Assembly (NCBI GenBank): GCA_004835665.1
Contig: RBKR01000002.1
Coordinates: forward strand, 1,488,001 to 1,552,000
Source of the DNA: Phoma sp. XZ068
Taxonomy: Eukaryota > Ascomycota > Dothideomycetes > Pleosporales > Didymellaceae
DNA: 64,000 nucleotides
Direction: 5' to 3'
The notes below the pieces were generated by a model, which saw only the letters and a list, made by a program, of their open reading frames with translations, was not told where the DNA came from and did no database searches. This document shows, in pieces, positions 30,181 to 40,699 of this stretch; the first letter of the stretch is position 1; the number at the start of each line of letters is the position of its first letter. A program made the position numbers and the translations under genes.

Positions 30181-32374
30181 ACTCGCTGTATCTGTTCATA
30201 GCTAGAGCTAGGTAGAATGGAATATTATGCTTTTTACCACTCTGAATGTATCCTATTTGCGCGACACATTTTGCAATTTACGAATATCACGCATATCAAC
30301 GATGTGTTCCCCGAAGGGGATTGTGACCAACAAGTGAATTTTTCCTTCTCTAAGCTTGCAAGAGCTTCTTAGAGTTCCGTATAAAGATGTTTTATGAGAT
30401 TAAGCTTCATTGTCAGACAGTACTATAACGGATGAAGTACATAGGAGTTAAGATGAGATTCGCCCACTAGGTAGTCATAACCGCATTCACGATAAGAGAG
30501 TCTTAGTACACCTTGAAGTCCCCTCCCAGAAGCCACTAATTTTCAGTTCATCATTCTCGTTCCTTTGACTATCTCCCACCCCACCCAATGTCCTTTTATC
30601 AATAGATGATTAGCTCAAGTATCTTGTATACTGTATGTTTGCGCCTATACTTAACAATACTAGAGTCAAAGGTGGTAGTGGTCTTTGAAACGCTCATAGA
30701 CTATGAGACGGCTCTGGACCTAGACGAAGGCAGGACGTCTTTGCAGCTTTCCTTTGTTCATCAAAAATGTACCTGGAGTCCTGACCTTTCAAACGCCTCA
30801 CTCAAGAGAGGCGCAAGTACGAATGTGAGGGATCAAGAGGTGAGAATGTTGCCGAGCAAGTAGAAGGTAGCAAAGTGGTTTCTTAATTAGCACGGAAATG
30901 TTGAAAAGCGGCCAACATCGAAACTAACGCCTACTCGCGGTGGCTGGGAAGCGGCGGTTTCAGAGGTCGAGGTCGAGGTAGTGGTTGCTAGATTGCAAGC
31001 CTAATATAGTAGAAGAATAGCATCGTTCATGAGGTAAGCAACGTCCCGACGGGTTCATTTTATAGATCAAACCAAAAGTCGTACGCGAGACCATTTCAAA
31101 CTGGCTCGGCGATGTCTGGTGTCGAAGTCACCAGCGTAGGTAGTGGTGGGAGCCTTGTCGTTGGCCGTCTCGGCTCTGGAGCATTATGCCAAAGGCGTCA
31201 ATATAGCTAAGTGATATTGACGCCACAAGACGGAGTTGAGAATCTTCATCCTTCAGATTAGTACAGCATGGGGCATATTCGTTAACGTTCTTGAACAGCT
31301 GCTCATCGAGATTGTGAGAACAGTGCACATAGCAGAGCTAATATCAGGCCCTTCAAAGCGACACTGGGCGAATGTCAAATGTGGACAAGAAATTGAGAGA
31401 CCGGTTGAGAGACACTTGTGATGTTTATCTTGGCAACATGAGGGGCGTGGAATTGTCATTGAAGACGATAATGGAGAACCTAGCGCGGTACCATAATAGC
31501 AAGGTGATTTCGCCTGCCCTGTAGCATCGTCGTCTCTTCCACGTGTCACAAGAGCATCAATGAACAGCAGTGCTGTCATGCTACTATACAGACAGACTGT
31601 ACCTCCCTTAGTTGGCGTAATTGCTTCTAAAGTTATCTGAGGTTGCATAAGACAATCCTGGTTAGGCTAGGTATTGTTCGACGAGGCTGTCAAGTTCTTA
31701 CAATATTTATCGATGAAGAGCCAACAACCTTCGTTTGTGTACGCAAGGTCCGTTCCTTTGGGGTAACAAGAAACCCACTTTTTCGAAAAGCCATCCCCAT
31801 GGTGTCCTCCACACCTAGCCGGAGTACAAGCGTTCGGCGTGGACTGTCCGGTCGATAGACTGCACCGGTTCGAAAACCCGATGCACATTAGAATGTGGCA
31901 TCTCAGTCACCTTCACGCCCTGTCTGGTAGGTTCTACGCTAGGCAAGTAAGCAGTGCCGACTTGCAACCCACGCAACGAGCGAGCGGCACGTCTGCAGAT
32001 TCAAATATCACTGGCAATGCTGGGACTCAGATGAACAGGTCAGGGCAGTCTTCACCCGGGTCCCATCTCGCCCTCTATCAATAGGTCGGCCCTCAAGGAT
32101 ATATTGGAAACTTGATTGTCACCCCGGATCTTTGAGCGCAGAGAATCGTGAAGCTGTCGAAAGCTTTGGAAATGACGTTGATGCAGCTGTTGTTGTGGAC
32201 ACTAGATCTGGGCAGCTCGCAGTGACAAGGCTTGAAAAGACAGTGCGGCAGTTCAAGATTCTAGACTGATACGCATTTTATGTCGTGACGTCAACTCCAT
32301 GTCGGATCCTGATGTCGAGATTGCAGATGCTCTCGGAGGCCATGGATATAGCATGATGAAGGAGCCTATCTTGC
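30181..32374. other. Gene-free stretch
   Basis: 2.2 kb with only short frames. A plus frame at about 32089-32269 reads like the end of a protein (AAVVVDTRSGQLAVT..KILD then TGA) but has no start, splice context or recognised family; it may be a gene remnant. Confidence 0.4.
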
Positions 32375-32493
32375 ACATACGACCATAGGACGTTGAAAAC
32401 AAGGCTTCCCGTTCGCTCAGCCCTATTTAAGCAACGTACCGGTGGATTAGTAGTTAGGTGGGTGACCACTAGCGAATACCCGCTGTTGTATGT
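32375..32493 (+). rRNA. 5S ribosomal RNA (possibly divergent copy)
   Basis: 119 nt starting ACATACGACCATAGG and ending CTGTTGTATGT, followed by a run of nine T, the Pol III stop. Internal blocks CTTCCCGTTCGCTCAGCC, TTAAGCAACG and GTGGGTGACCAC correspond to conserved fungal 5S segments, including the internal promoter region. Several bases differ from the usual ascomycete sequence as transitions (for example TTAGGTGGG for TTGGGTGGG), so it may be a variant or decaying copy. Dispersed single 5S genes are normal in filamentous ascomycetes. Confidence 0.85.
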
Positions 32494-32746
32494 TTTTTTT
32501 TGTCTTTTATGTGGTGGTTCGGCATGCAAGGTATCGTCGGGTTTGCGTCAGGGCATCGCTTGGACGGGTAGCGGAGCTCTTCTTTTGGGGGTCGGTGTTG
32601 TTTGAATAGGATACTAGGTTCCGGTCTATATAAGGTGGAGTTCCTACGCATAGTCAACAGGGTATCTTGGAATACAGTCAATACAATACGCAACGTCTCT
32701 GCTCCAGGATCGTGGATATCACCTAGGAGCCACAGACAGCAGTTCC

Positions 32747-33399
32747 TCAAGTCCCATTTACCCACTCCCTCTCCGTCCCTTGATAATCAACAACATCTTG
32801 TTCATGGCCCAACCACTTCGCGCTCTCCCACGGACTGATCACCGCCAACACTTTCGCCTTGACGAGCCCAAGCGGCAACGGCCCAAATAGCCTCGAATCC
32901 CTACTCCACTCTAGATTATCCCCCGCAATCCAACAATGCCCCTCTGGCACCTGGACAACTCTCTCCTTGACATTCGCCCAATCACCCTCTTCCCCATCCT
33001 TATCAAGATCCCCGTCTTCCCGCGCGGCGCTCATCACGCTGACAAAGTCGCCCGGCATCCCAATAACGCGCTTGCAGCCGCGCTGGTGGGGAAAGAGAGG
33101 ATGTGTGTACGTTATGACATCGCCGACTTTGACGTTGCGGCCGCGGCGGTGAAGGCAGGAGTAGAGGATCCAGGGTCGCTTGTTGAAGGAGTGTGGGATT
33201 GTGGGGACCATGGATACGCCGCTGGTATGTCCGATGCTACCGATGTGTGTGGTGACGATGTGGAATATGAATGCGCCTTTGGCGAAGGTTTTGCTGGCCC
33301 CTAGGTGAAGTTAGTAAGGTGCAGAAGATTGAGGTCTGTGTTGGTAAAGACGAGGGACGTACACCAGAGGTCGCGCGCCTTCGGGCCGAGGAATGACAT
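32747..33399 (-). CDS. Mitochondrial inner membrane protease subunit (Imp1-like, S26)
   Basis: Exons 33399-33363 and 33300-32747, intron 62 bp (GTACGT..CACCTAG, branch TACTAAC); 196 residues. Signal-peptidase-type Ser/Lys dyad: GVSMVPTIP with S42, and GCKRVIGMPGD with K89. The C-terminal box GHCWIAGDNLEWSRDSRLFG is the family's GDN..SxDSR motif. A hydrophobic segment before S42 anchors the protein. Imp1/Imp2 cut sorting signals of proteins in the mitochondrial intermembrane space. Which subunit this is cannot be settled without comparison. Divergent from the JMJD7-like gene (228 bp). Confidence 0.9.
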
Positions 33400-33627
33400 G
33401 TCGGAGACTGTCGTGTAAGTGCTGTTACCGTATACGCATGGCTGTACTGAAAAAGGCCGTATTCCAGCAATGCGCAGCTTGGTTGGGAAGCTGTTGTATT
33501 CGGTGGAGTGATGACGATGTTTGGAACTTCAGAACTTCGAGTGTGAGTCCGACGCTAAGAAGCTTAACTCCGGGTGCATAAGTTGCACCGTGACTTCGAC
33601 TCCACCGCAACAGCTTCAGAGAACACC

Positions 33628-34884
33628 ATGCTGGTCGAGGATGAAGTCGCTGGACTCTTGAGTCCAGAACAGGCGGCTACAAGGTAACATAAGCCCTAAT
33701 CATATTATGGGGAACGACAAGCTAACGTTATAAAGACCTGCACCAACTGGCCTTGCAGCGGGCGCAACATTGAACGATGCTGTAAGAGGTGCTTCCATTT
33801 CATATTTATTCTCACCCACTTCGCGTCCTCTCATTACACATATCAATCGTCCTCTACTTCCATGTCCTTTTCCTAAGTCTCCCCAGATCTCATAACAACC
33901 TACCACGACCTCAACCCCACCACAATCGACACCCTCGATGAAGAACCCTCACCCCTGGAATTCATGCGCTACGTCGCGCGCAACAGACCCTTCGTCATTA
34001 AAAAGGGCGCTGCAGACTGGAAAGCCCGAAAGAGATGGAACGCCGCGTACCTAAAAGAAGTAATGCAAGGCCAAACCGTCAACGTCTCCCTCACACCGCA
34101 CGGAAACGCAGATTCCGTCGTCGACATCCCATCCGGAGGCAGTGTGTTTGTCAAGCCGCACGAAAAAGATGAAGATTTCGGTGCGGTGCTGGACGCTATC
34201 GCTGCGCAATCCTCCTCCACTGCATCATCACCTGCAAAGCCTATCCGCTACGCGCAGACCCAGAACGACAATCTGCGCGATGAGTATACCTCCTTGTTTG
34301 CCGATGTTCCGCCCAGTATTGCATTTGCTCGCGTCGCGCTGGAGCAGGCGCCCGATGCGGTGAACTTCTGGCTGGGGAGTAGCGCGTCAGTAACCGCGCT
34401 GCACAAGGATAATTACGAGAATATCTACGTGCAGGTCCTAGGGCAGAAGCACTTTGTTCTCCTCCCACCTGTCGACGCACCGTGTGTTGGCGAGAAGGAA
34501 GTTCTGGCTGGTACATACGCGCCGAAGAAGACGATCGATGGTGGGAGCGAAGAGGAGGATGAGGACGGAGAAATGGTGATACAGATTGATGAGCCGGAGG
34601 CGTATGTACCGTTTGCGACGTGGGATCCCGATTCGCTATCAGTCAATGCAACACCATACTCGCGGTTTGCGCAGCCGATGCGTATCACGCTGGATGAGGG
34701 AGACATGTTGTATCTGCCAGCATTGTGGTATCACAAAGTGAGCCAGAGCTGCAACGACGAGGGACTGTGCTGTGCGGTGAATTACTGGTATGACCTTGAC
34801 TTCAGTGGAGGGTTTTGGAGCACGGCTGGCTTTGTGAGGAGCGTAGGGCTGTTGAGTCTACAGGGCCTGCAAGATGGACAATGA
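33628..34884 (+). CDS. JmjC/cupin oxygenase, JMJD7-like
   Basis: Exons 33628-33683, 33736-33788 and 33887-34884; introns 52 and 98 bp; 368 residues. The second donor is GTGCTT; the stronger-looking GTAAGA seven bases earlier leads to an in-frame stop after every nearby acceptor. Iron site: H209-K-D211 in TALHKDNYENIY and H319 in LYLPALWYHKVSQ; NFWLGSSASVTALHKD and QKHFVLLPP are JMJD7/cupin-8 blocks. Human JMJD7 is a 2-oxoglutarate- and Fe(II)-dependent lysyl hydroxylase of DRG-type GTPases. An acidic low-complexity insert (EEEDEDGE) lies between the two iron-binding parts. Confidence 0.88.
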
Positions 34885-35027
34885 GATGATAGTCGATAAT
34901 ACTCAAATGTCGGTGCATGTCATGACTTTGGGTATCGATCCTCGTAGCTTACCCTAGCTAATAAAAGTGAAGCAGCAATGAAAGTCATAACATCGTCATG
35001 CTGCATCTCCAATAAACGATCATCATA

Positions 35028-37997
35028 TCAACCCCACTGGAATCTTTCCTCATCGACCATTGTGCCCTCGGACCAGCACTTCTCGACCCACCCAACACCT
35101 ACTGCCCTCGCCATGCCCGTCAGCCTGGTACTGCTCGCTTTCTCACCATCCTGGACGACAACATGCGTGACACCCTTGGCGCTCGCCTCTTCCACCACCA
35201 CGCCGCCGCCAAAACGGATATAGTTTGCCGCGATACTCATTTTAAGAGTCCAGACAGGGTCGTCACTGGCCGGGATAGCAATTGTTGTGTTGACGAACAT
35301 GTAGCTCTTCAACTTGTTGACTTCTTCCCCATGACCTTGTAGTTGATTCAGGAAGCCTTGCTTATCAAATTTTTTGGTCGGGTTTGGCTTTTGCATGCCT
35401 TCAAGCAACTTCCTGATCTCATCAACATCTCTTACGTCTCTTGCATACGAGTCACCGTTCGCATCTACATGGCCTTCTATGACTTCCAGGTCATTGTCGT
35501 GTAGGAAGTACATGTGCCGGTTCGGCTCGAAGGGCAGCAGATACGATAGTGCACCCACATCTGCTTCATGCTGTGTTATGCAGTCTGACAGCCATATGGG
35601 CTTAATGATGTTGTTCGTATTGCGCTTCTCGAGCGATGCAACCTTGATCAATCGTTTGTCGGCGACAACGACGAGACTTTTGTCGGGTGAGTCTCGCTGT
35701 ACGATCTTTCCGCCATTGGCTTTGACGATGGCCTCGAGATCTGCCTTGCTTTTCTTGACAGGGTGGAGCTGGTCGGTCATGATGTAGAATGTCAGACCTT
35801 CGAAGAGCTTTGACTCTGGGCCCGCGTAAGGGGTGGTGGTTGCTTCGTTGCCAGCGATCACGAGTGGCTTCTTAGTGATCCTTGCCTTTTTCCGGCGAGA
35901 TTGTTCGATCTTGAATTCCTGCTGTTTCTCTTCTAGAGTCTGCTCCACGTTGTCTTGAAGTTCGATCCATTCATGGATGCTCAAAGCCTGATCCCAACGT
36001 TTGTCTACGCGGAGACGCTTAAAGCGTGGGAAGCGGAGCGTGCGGCCCATGCGGAATTTGTCGCTACCTTCCACGCTAGCAGCTTTGCATTCAAGAACGA
36101 CAGACTCGCTGGGTAGAATCCACTGATCGGGTCGCTCGTACTGGCGGTTTTCTGCGTGACCACCGAGCTCGATGGTAGGCGGCGGACGTTTAGGATCCCA
36201 GTCTTTCCACTTGCCTTCTGTACGGCCCCTTATGGCAGCATAGTCTTCACGGCTGAATCCTCCGCCAACTTTGAAAAATGAAAAGCATTTTTCGTAGTCT
36301 GGATCATCCGGTTTGGCATGTTGCTTAACGCGTAATCCGCAAAGAAAGGAAGAGTGAGCACCGCCTCGATGACCAGAGCCATAGTAGCCTCCAATAACAA
36401 CACAGTCGAGTGACTCGCCGAACTCGGACATGTACTCTGGTTTGACTTTCATCCAATCGTTGTTACGTTCATTGAGGCGGTACATGGAGCGAGGGTTCTT
36501 CAGCACTAGGCCTTCTGAAGACTCAGCTACAACCTTTCGTAATGCTGGTTCCACTTCTGTGTGCGAACGTGCATCGATATAAGGGTGAATCTCAAGACGA
36601 CGATGAACATCTCTGACTGCACCCTCTAATGCTCGGCGACGGTCTCGCAATATGTATGGGGTCAAGAGCTTGTCGTTGAGATAGACGCAGTCGAATACGC
36701 GGAAAAGAGGGCGTTGGCCAGTATTCTTGTTGGTCTTGTTCTCTTTTTCTGATATCGCTGCAGTCTTCAACGTACCAAACCCGACGATGTGATCGGTCTC
36801 CATATCCCAGGTAATCATCTCACCGTCCAGGATGATGTTGCGAATGTTCTTTCCGAAGGCGTCTGCAATGAACCGTGTCAAGGCGCCGGCTTCCTCACCT
36901 TCGAGGTGCTTTCCATAGAGGTAGGCATAGTCCTTGGCTTTGCGCGACCAGAAGCCAAAGAGCCTGCCACCTGGTGCCTCCGGATCCTCCATCATGTGCA
37001 ATTGCATGCGCTCGCCATCAAGTTTCTCCTCAATCCAGAAATTGTCGTCATCAGGATTCTGCTGAAACCTGGCTACAATTTTCTCGAAGGAGCCGCCTTT
37101 ATCCTGGAACTGCGCCAACTGGGGTTGGAAGCACTGCATCACACTAAGACCCGTGTCTTCACCTTCGAGTCGAACCATGGGGTCGTACAGCTCCCAGCAA
37201 ACTCGTCTGAGATTAGATGAAATATTGAACAATTGCTCGGCATCAGGATGCCACATGTCGAGGAACGTCTTTTCAGTCGCTCCTATTTTCATCTGACGAA
37301 GGATCATCCGGATCAGCCAGGTCATTTCTTCAGCATTCATCCTCCTATAGAATCTGTTGAAGATCTTGACCTGTTCGTCTTCTGAGCCGACTTGTGACAA
37401 TTTGTCCAGGGCATTGTTGACTTCGGCTATGCTCATGTCACTGTATTGAGTTCGCATTTGGCGTGTGGATAAGACCTCATAACAGCGACCAGCAAAATCA
37501 CCAGCCGTTGACGAAGCTGCTTTGTACAGCTGACCAGGCAGCTTCCAGTTGAGCATCTGCTTTGCATCGTCCGAGTCCTTGCTGATCTTGGTGAGTTTGA
37601 TCAAAACTTTGGCGATGGCCTTCTCCTTCAAGCCGTACATGGCGCGGTCACGATCCTTCTCTGGAATAATTAGTCGCATTGCGGGGTAGAAGTCGTTGCC
37701 AACGTTCTTGCGCCAGTCTTTGATGAAGCGCTCTATGATGTTCCTCTTGGCTTCGTGTGGTGAGAGGTTAGAGTGACCCGATGGTCCAGCTTTTCGACGT
37801 GGTCCCACAGGGTGCTTTTTCTTTTGAGTATCCATGAGTGGATCGAAAAGCTCAGTGAACAGCGTGTGGAACGGCGGCGTCTTGTGCTCGTTCAAGGGCC
37901 GTGTTGGGTACTTTTCCTCGAGCTCTTCGTCATGGCTGTACATGAGCGTATTCTCACGCACCGCCTCGGCGTCGGGCATGCTGGTATCTTCGCCCAT
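35028..37997 (-). CDS. LIG4: DNA ligase IV (NHEJ)
   Basis: Single exon, 989 residues from ATG 37997. N-terminal ligase DNA-binding domain (FTELFDPLMD..), then the nucleotidyltransferase core with adenylated lysine K325 in EEKLDGERMQLH, motif IIIa-like FGFWSRKAKDYAYLYG, ILDGEMITWD, and SSEGLVLKNP followed by WMKVKPEY. Two BRCT domains fill the last third (about 700-989), between which lies the region that in yeast and human binds Lif1/XRCC4. These features separate ligase IV from ligases I and III. It seals double-strand breaks in non-homologous end joining. It is divergent from the Irs4-like gene. Confidence 0.95.
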   Translation of the reverse strand: MGEDTSMPDAEAVRENTLMYSHDEELEEKYPTRPLNEHKTPPFHTLFTELFDPLMDTQKKKHPVGPRRKAGPSGHSNLSPHEAKRNIIERFIKDWRKNVGNDFYPAMRLIIPEKDRDRAMYGLKEKAIAKVLIKLTKISKDSDDAKQMLNWKLPGQLYKAASSTAGDFAGRCYEVLSTRQMRTQYSDMSIAEVNNALDKLSQVGSEDEQVKIFNRFYRRMNAEEMTWLIRMILRQMKIGATEKTFLDMWHPDAEQLFNISSNLRRVCWELYDPMVRLEGEDTGLSVMQCFQPQLAQFQDKGGSFEKIVARFQQNPDDDNFWIEEKLDGERMQLHMMEDPEAPGGRLFGFWSRKAKDYAYLYGKHLEGEEAGALTRFIADAFGKNIRNIILDGEMITWDMETDHIVGFGTLKTAAISEKENKTNKNTGQRPLFRVFDCVYLNDKLLTPYILRDRRRALEGAVRDVHRRLEIHPYIDARSHTEVEPALRKVVAESSEGLVLKNPRSMYRLNERNNDWMKVKPEYMSEFGESLDCVVIGGYYGSGHRGGAHSSFLCGLRVKQHAKPDDPDYEKCFSFFKVGGGFSREDYAAIRGRTEGKWKDWDPKRPPPTIELGGHAENRQYERPDQWILPSESVVLECKAASVEGSDKFRMGRTLRFPRFKRLRVDKRWDQALSIHEWIELQDNVEQTLEEKQQEFKIEQSRRKKARITKKPLVIAGNEATTTPYAGPESKLFEGLTFYIMTDQLHPVKKSKADLEAIVKANGGKIVQRDSPDKSLVVVADKRLIKVASLEKRNTNNIIKPIWLSDCITQHEADVGALSYLLPFEPNRHMYFLHDNDLEVIEGHVDANGDSYARDVRDVDEIRKLLEGMQKPNPTKKFDKQGFLNQLQGHGEEVNKLKSYMFVNTTIAIPASDDPVWTLKMSIAANYIRFGGGVVVEEASAKGVTHVVVQDGEKASSTRLTGMARAVGVGWVEKCWSEGTMVDEERFQWG

Positions 37998-38338
37998 GAT
38001 TGATGCATCGAGGTGGAGATGGTGAGGCGTCTGTTTATAATGGTGCAAGTTGAGCAGGCAACGACCAGGCAGGCGCGACTCGGTGTCGCGCTGTCACCTG
38101 AGCACTGATCTCTTTTTGGTCTAGCTCGTTTTCTATTCCAAGCTGTGGGACCCTGCGAAAGGACATGGGCATGTTGTCGTAATTGCATACGGTTCCGCTT
38201 GCATTCGTTTTCCCTTCAGTCGTTCGCTCACCTTTGATTTTGGGGTTCTTACTCTCCGTGAAGCCTTCTCGAACCCCCTCCGACTCCCACATTCGTATTA
38301 TCTTGCCTACACGCGGTCCTCAGTTCGATGGGTGCCAA
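37998..38338. promoter_or_regulatory. Divergent promoter LIG4 / IRS4-like
   Basis: 341 bp between two head-to-head start codons, CT-rich on the IRS4 side. Shared promoter; no specific factor site recognised. Confidence 0.5.
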
Positions 38339-40441
38339 ATGAGCAGCTCCGTCCGCAGCCGCAGCGTCGCGCCGCAGTCGACCGGCGATACGCAGCACAA
38401 TGTCCGCGACGCAGCCCTAATTGGAGCCTCCTCGGCCTTCGCCAAACCACCCGCCAAACCTCAGCACCTCACCAATACATACACCGGAGGCAGCAATGGC
38501 GCACTCCTCGCTGCCACCAAAGTAGGGACGGGGCGGTCAAGCACTTCGGCCGGAGCGCCTGCGCCGCTGCAGAGAGATTACACAAGCGGCAGCTCGCGGA
38601 GCGTCAGCAGGCCGCATCCGTCGCCCCAGCACGCCAGCAGCTCAAGCTCCCTGGGCGTGCCGGACAGCCACATCGACCGTGCACCGTCACCGTCATACAC
38701 TGCTGCCAAACTGGCGGCTGCCCGCCACAGCCCTCTGCGGCCAGCACGCCAGGCCAAGGCTGCAAGCATGATGAGCGAAAGGGACGCCAATGAGCGCGAT
38801 GTGCTGCCGCCGTCAGGCAGCGTGGGGAACGTTCTCGCAAGGATGGAGCAGCAGAAGCCCGGCCAGCAGCAGTCCAGCCAGCAGCTGCGCGGGAGGAGGG
38901 AGAGCTTCGGGTCACAGTCTGTCCGCAGTGCAAACCCACGAGATAAACCTACCGACGACACTCCTATACCGCCTACCAACTCGCTCGTGAAGATGTTCGA
39001 GCAGAACCAACCTGTCACACCTACGCATCCACCTGCTCCGTCAGTCGTTGTCAAGAATTCGCAGGCCCCAGTAAAGTCACCCAAGCCTCAGCGCACCTTC
39101 ACACTACCTCCAGAACCCAAAGAAGAAGCTCCCCTTGCCAGGAAAAGGACGAACACGCCGCCTCCGAAGCCCAAGTCGAAGCCCTCGATCGAGATGCCAC
39201 GACCGCAGTTCACGGATGGCACGACGGAGCACTCTGGCCCGTTCCTTGGCCAGACGCAGAACGCTCCGCTGAAGTCTCCGCCTATCAAGCAGAAGCCAGT
39301 TCAGTTAGCGGCTCTGAACACCAAGGCCATCACTGGGCCGACACCCGGTCAGGGACGACCCAAATCGCAAGATTCGAAGCGCTCGGCGACGTTCAACAGG
39401 CGGCTCTCGACATCGATAGAGAGCAATGCCCCGTCTTCGCCAGCATCGTTCAAGTCAGCCAAAGAGGAGCTCGACGATGAAGATAAAGCCAAGCCTGCTC
39501 TGCCTCCACCACGACGATCGAACACTCGGAAAGCCGAGTCTGCCCCAGCAGATGCAAAACTGTTGAAGCCTTCAGTACCACCTCCACGACGACAAGGCAA
39601 AAGCGTTTCTCCACTCCCACCAGTCGATCGACTGCAACCACCTGAAAGACTCTCACCTCCCGATCGACCATCCTCGGCTGCTGGTTCCGTCTACCATAAA
39701 CCCTACCAGCGGGAATCCGTAAAAGCAATCACCAAGCACATGACCGGTGAATCGCTCTCTTCGGCAATCATGGGCGCCGCCCTGGCCAGCAGCCGCACCA
39801 GCTCGCCCAACCCATCACAGCTCACTACCATCGAACCCCTTTTCCCGCCACGAAAACAGCACGGGCATCACCACCACATGCCATTCCACCGCTCTCCCTC
39901 GCCGCAGAAAGCTTCTCCGCCTAAAGCAACAGGGAAACTACGGACCACAATGCGCAAAGATCCTTCCCCTCCCTCGTCGTCAGACGATGAATTCGAGTTC
40001 AAAGGAAAGGGGAACAGGATGCTAGGCATGAAAGTGCGCAAGCACCCCAACAAGCACCACGAGGGACAGCGCAAGCGTTGGCGGGACCAGATCACCGAGC
40101 GCGAGCGAAAGCGGTATGAAGGCGTGTGGGCGGCAAACAAGGGCGTTCTGTTACCCGCTGCCACAGAGCGCTATCCAGATGACGATGACCCGAGCTTAGA
40201 CGTGCTGAACTTGGTGGTCAGGGAGATATGGATGAGGAGCCGTTTGCCAACGCATGTGCTGGAGGAGGTTTGGGCGCTTGTTGATGGGCGGGAAGTTGGG
40301 AGGCTGACCAGGATTGAATTTGTGGTGGGCTTGTGGCTGGTTGATCAGCGGTTGAAGGGGAGGAAGCTGCCTACGAGAGTGAGTGATAGTGTGTGGTCGA
40401 GTGCAAGAGGTGTTGGGATCAAGGTCAAGGTTCGTGGCTGA
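38339..40441 (+). CDS. IRS4: EH-domain protein, Irs4/Tax4-like
   Basis: Single exon, 700 residues. The first roughly 560 residues are Ser/Pro/Lys-rich and disordered, with several PPPRR-type proline motifs. A conserved basic block KRWRDQITERERKRYEGVWA leads into a C-terminal EH domain (about residues 585-700: LDVLNLVVREIWMRSRLP, LEEVWALVDGREVGRLTRIE, FVVGLWLVDQRLKGRKLP). EH domains bind NPF motifs. Yeast Irs4 and Tax4 activate the Inp51 phosphatase and so modulate PI(4,5)P2, wall integrity, autophagy and rDNA silencing. The ATG at 38339 is the first that avoids a non-homologous leader. Confidence 0.88.
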   Translation: MSSSVRSRSVAPQSTGDTQHNVRDAALIGASSAFAKPPAKPQHLTNTYTGGSNGALLAATKVGTGRSSTSAGAPAPLQRDYTSGSSRSVSRPHPSPQHASSSSSLGVPDSHIDRAPSPSYTAAKLAAARHSPLRPARQAKAASMMSERDANERDVLPPSGSVGNVLARMEQQKPGQQQSSQQLRGRRESFGSQSVRSANPRDKPTDDTPIPPTNSLVKMFEQNQPVTPTHPPAPSVVVKNSQAPVKSPKPQRTFTLPPEPKEEAPLARKRTNTPPPKPKSKPSIEMPRPQFTDGTTEHSGPFLGQTQNAPLKSPPIKQKPVQLAALNTKAITGPTPGQGRPKSQDSKRSATFNRRLSTSIESNAPSSPASFKSAKEELDDEDKAKPALPPPRRSNTRKAESAPADAKLLKPSVPPPRRQGKSVSPLPPVDRLQPPERLSPPDRPSSAAGSVYHKPYQRESVKAITKHMTGESLSSAIMGAALASSRTSSPNPSQLTTIEPLFPPRKQHGHHHHMPFHRSPSPQKASPPKATGKLRTTMRKDPSPPSSSDDEFEFKGKGNRMLGMKVRKHPNKHHEGQRKRWRDQITERERKRYEGVWAANKGVLLPAATERYPDDDDPSLDVLNLVVREIWMRSRLPTHVLEEVWALVDGREVGRLTRIEFVVGLWLVDQRLKGRKLPTRVSDSVWSSARGVGIKVKVRG

Positions 40442-40699
40442 TCGGGGGTCGTGCATGCATTGCTTGGTGTTTTGTTTCCGAGATACCCATGTCCAATAGC
40501 TGTCTTATTTCATTCATTTCTATACTTCTTACTTTTTTTTTTCTCTTAGTGGGTGAAGTTGAAAGCTTGTTGATTCGTACCGCAATATGTCAAACCCGTA
40601 GTCCTTGATCGAGACTCTACATCAATCCACCACCGCTCCACAACGCCATAAAATGCAAATCATATCTTTCTTTCCTTCCTCATCCTTTCCTCCACCCAT

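Noticed and set aside
31667..31888. GGTTCGAAAACCC near 31867 as a tRNA B-box
   Set aside because: No A-box or acceptor stem at the required distance.
33789..33886. Sequencing error at the JMJD7-like exon 2 donor
   Set aside because: Use of the GTGCTT donor gives an uninterrupted, sensible protein, so no error needs to be assumed.
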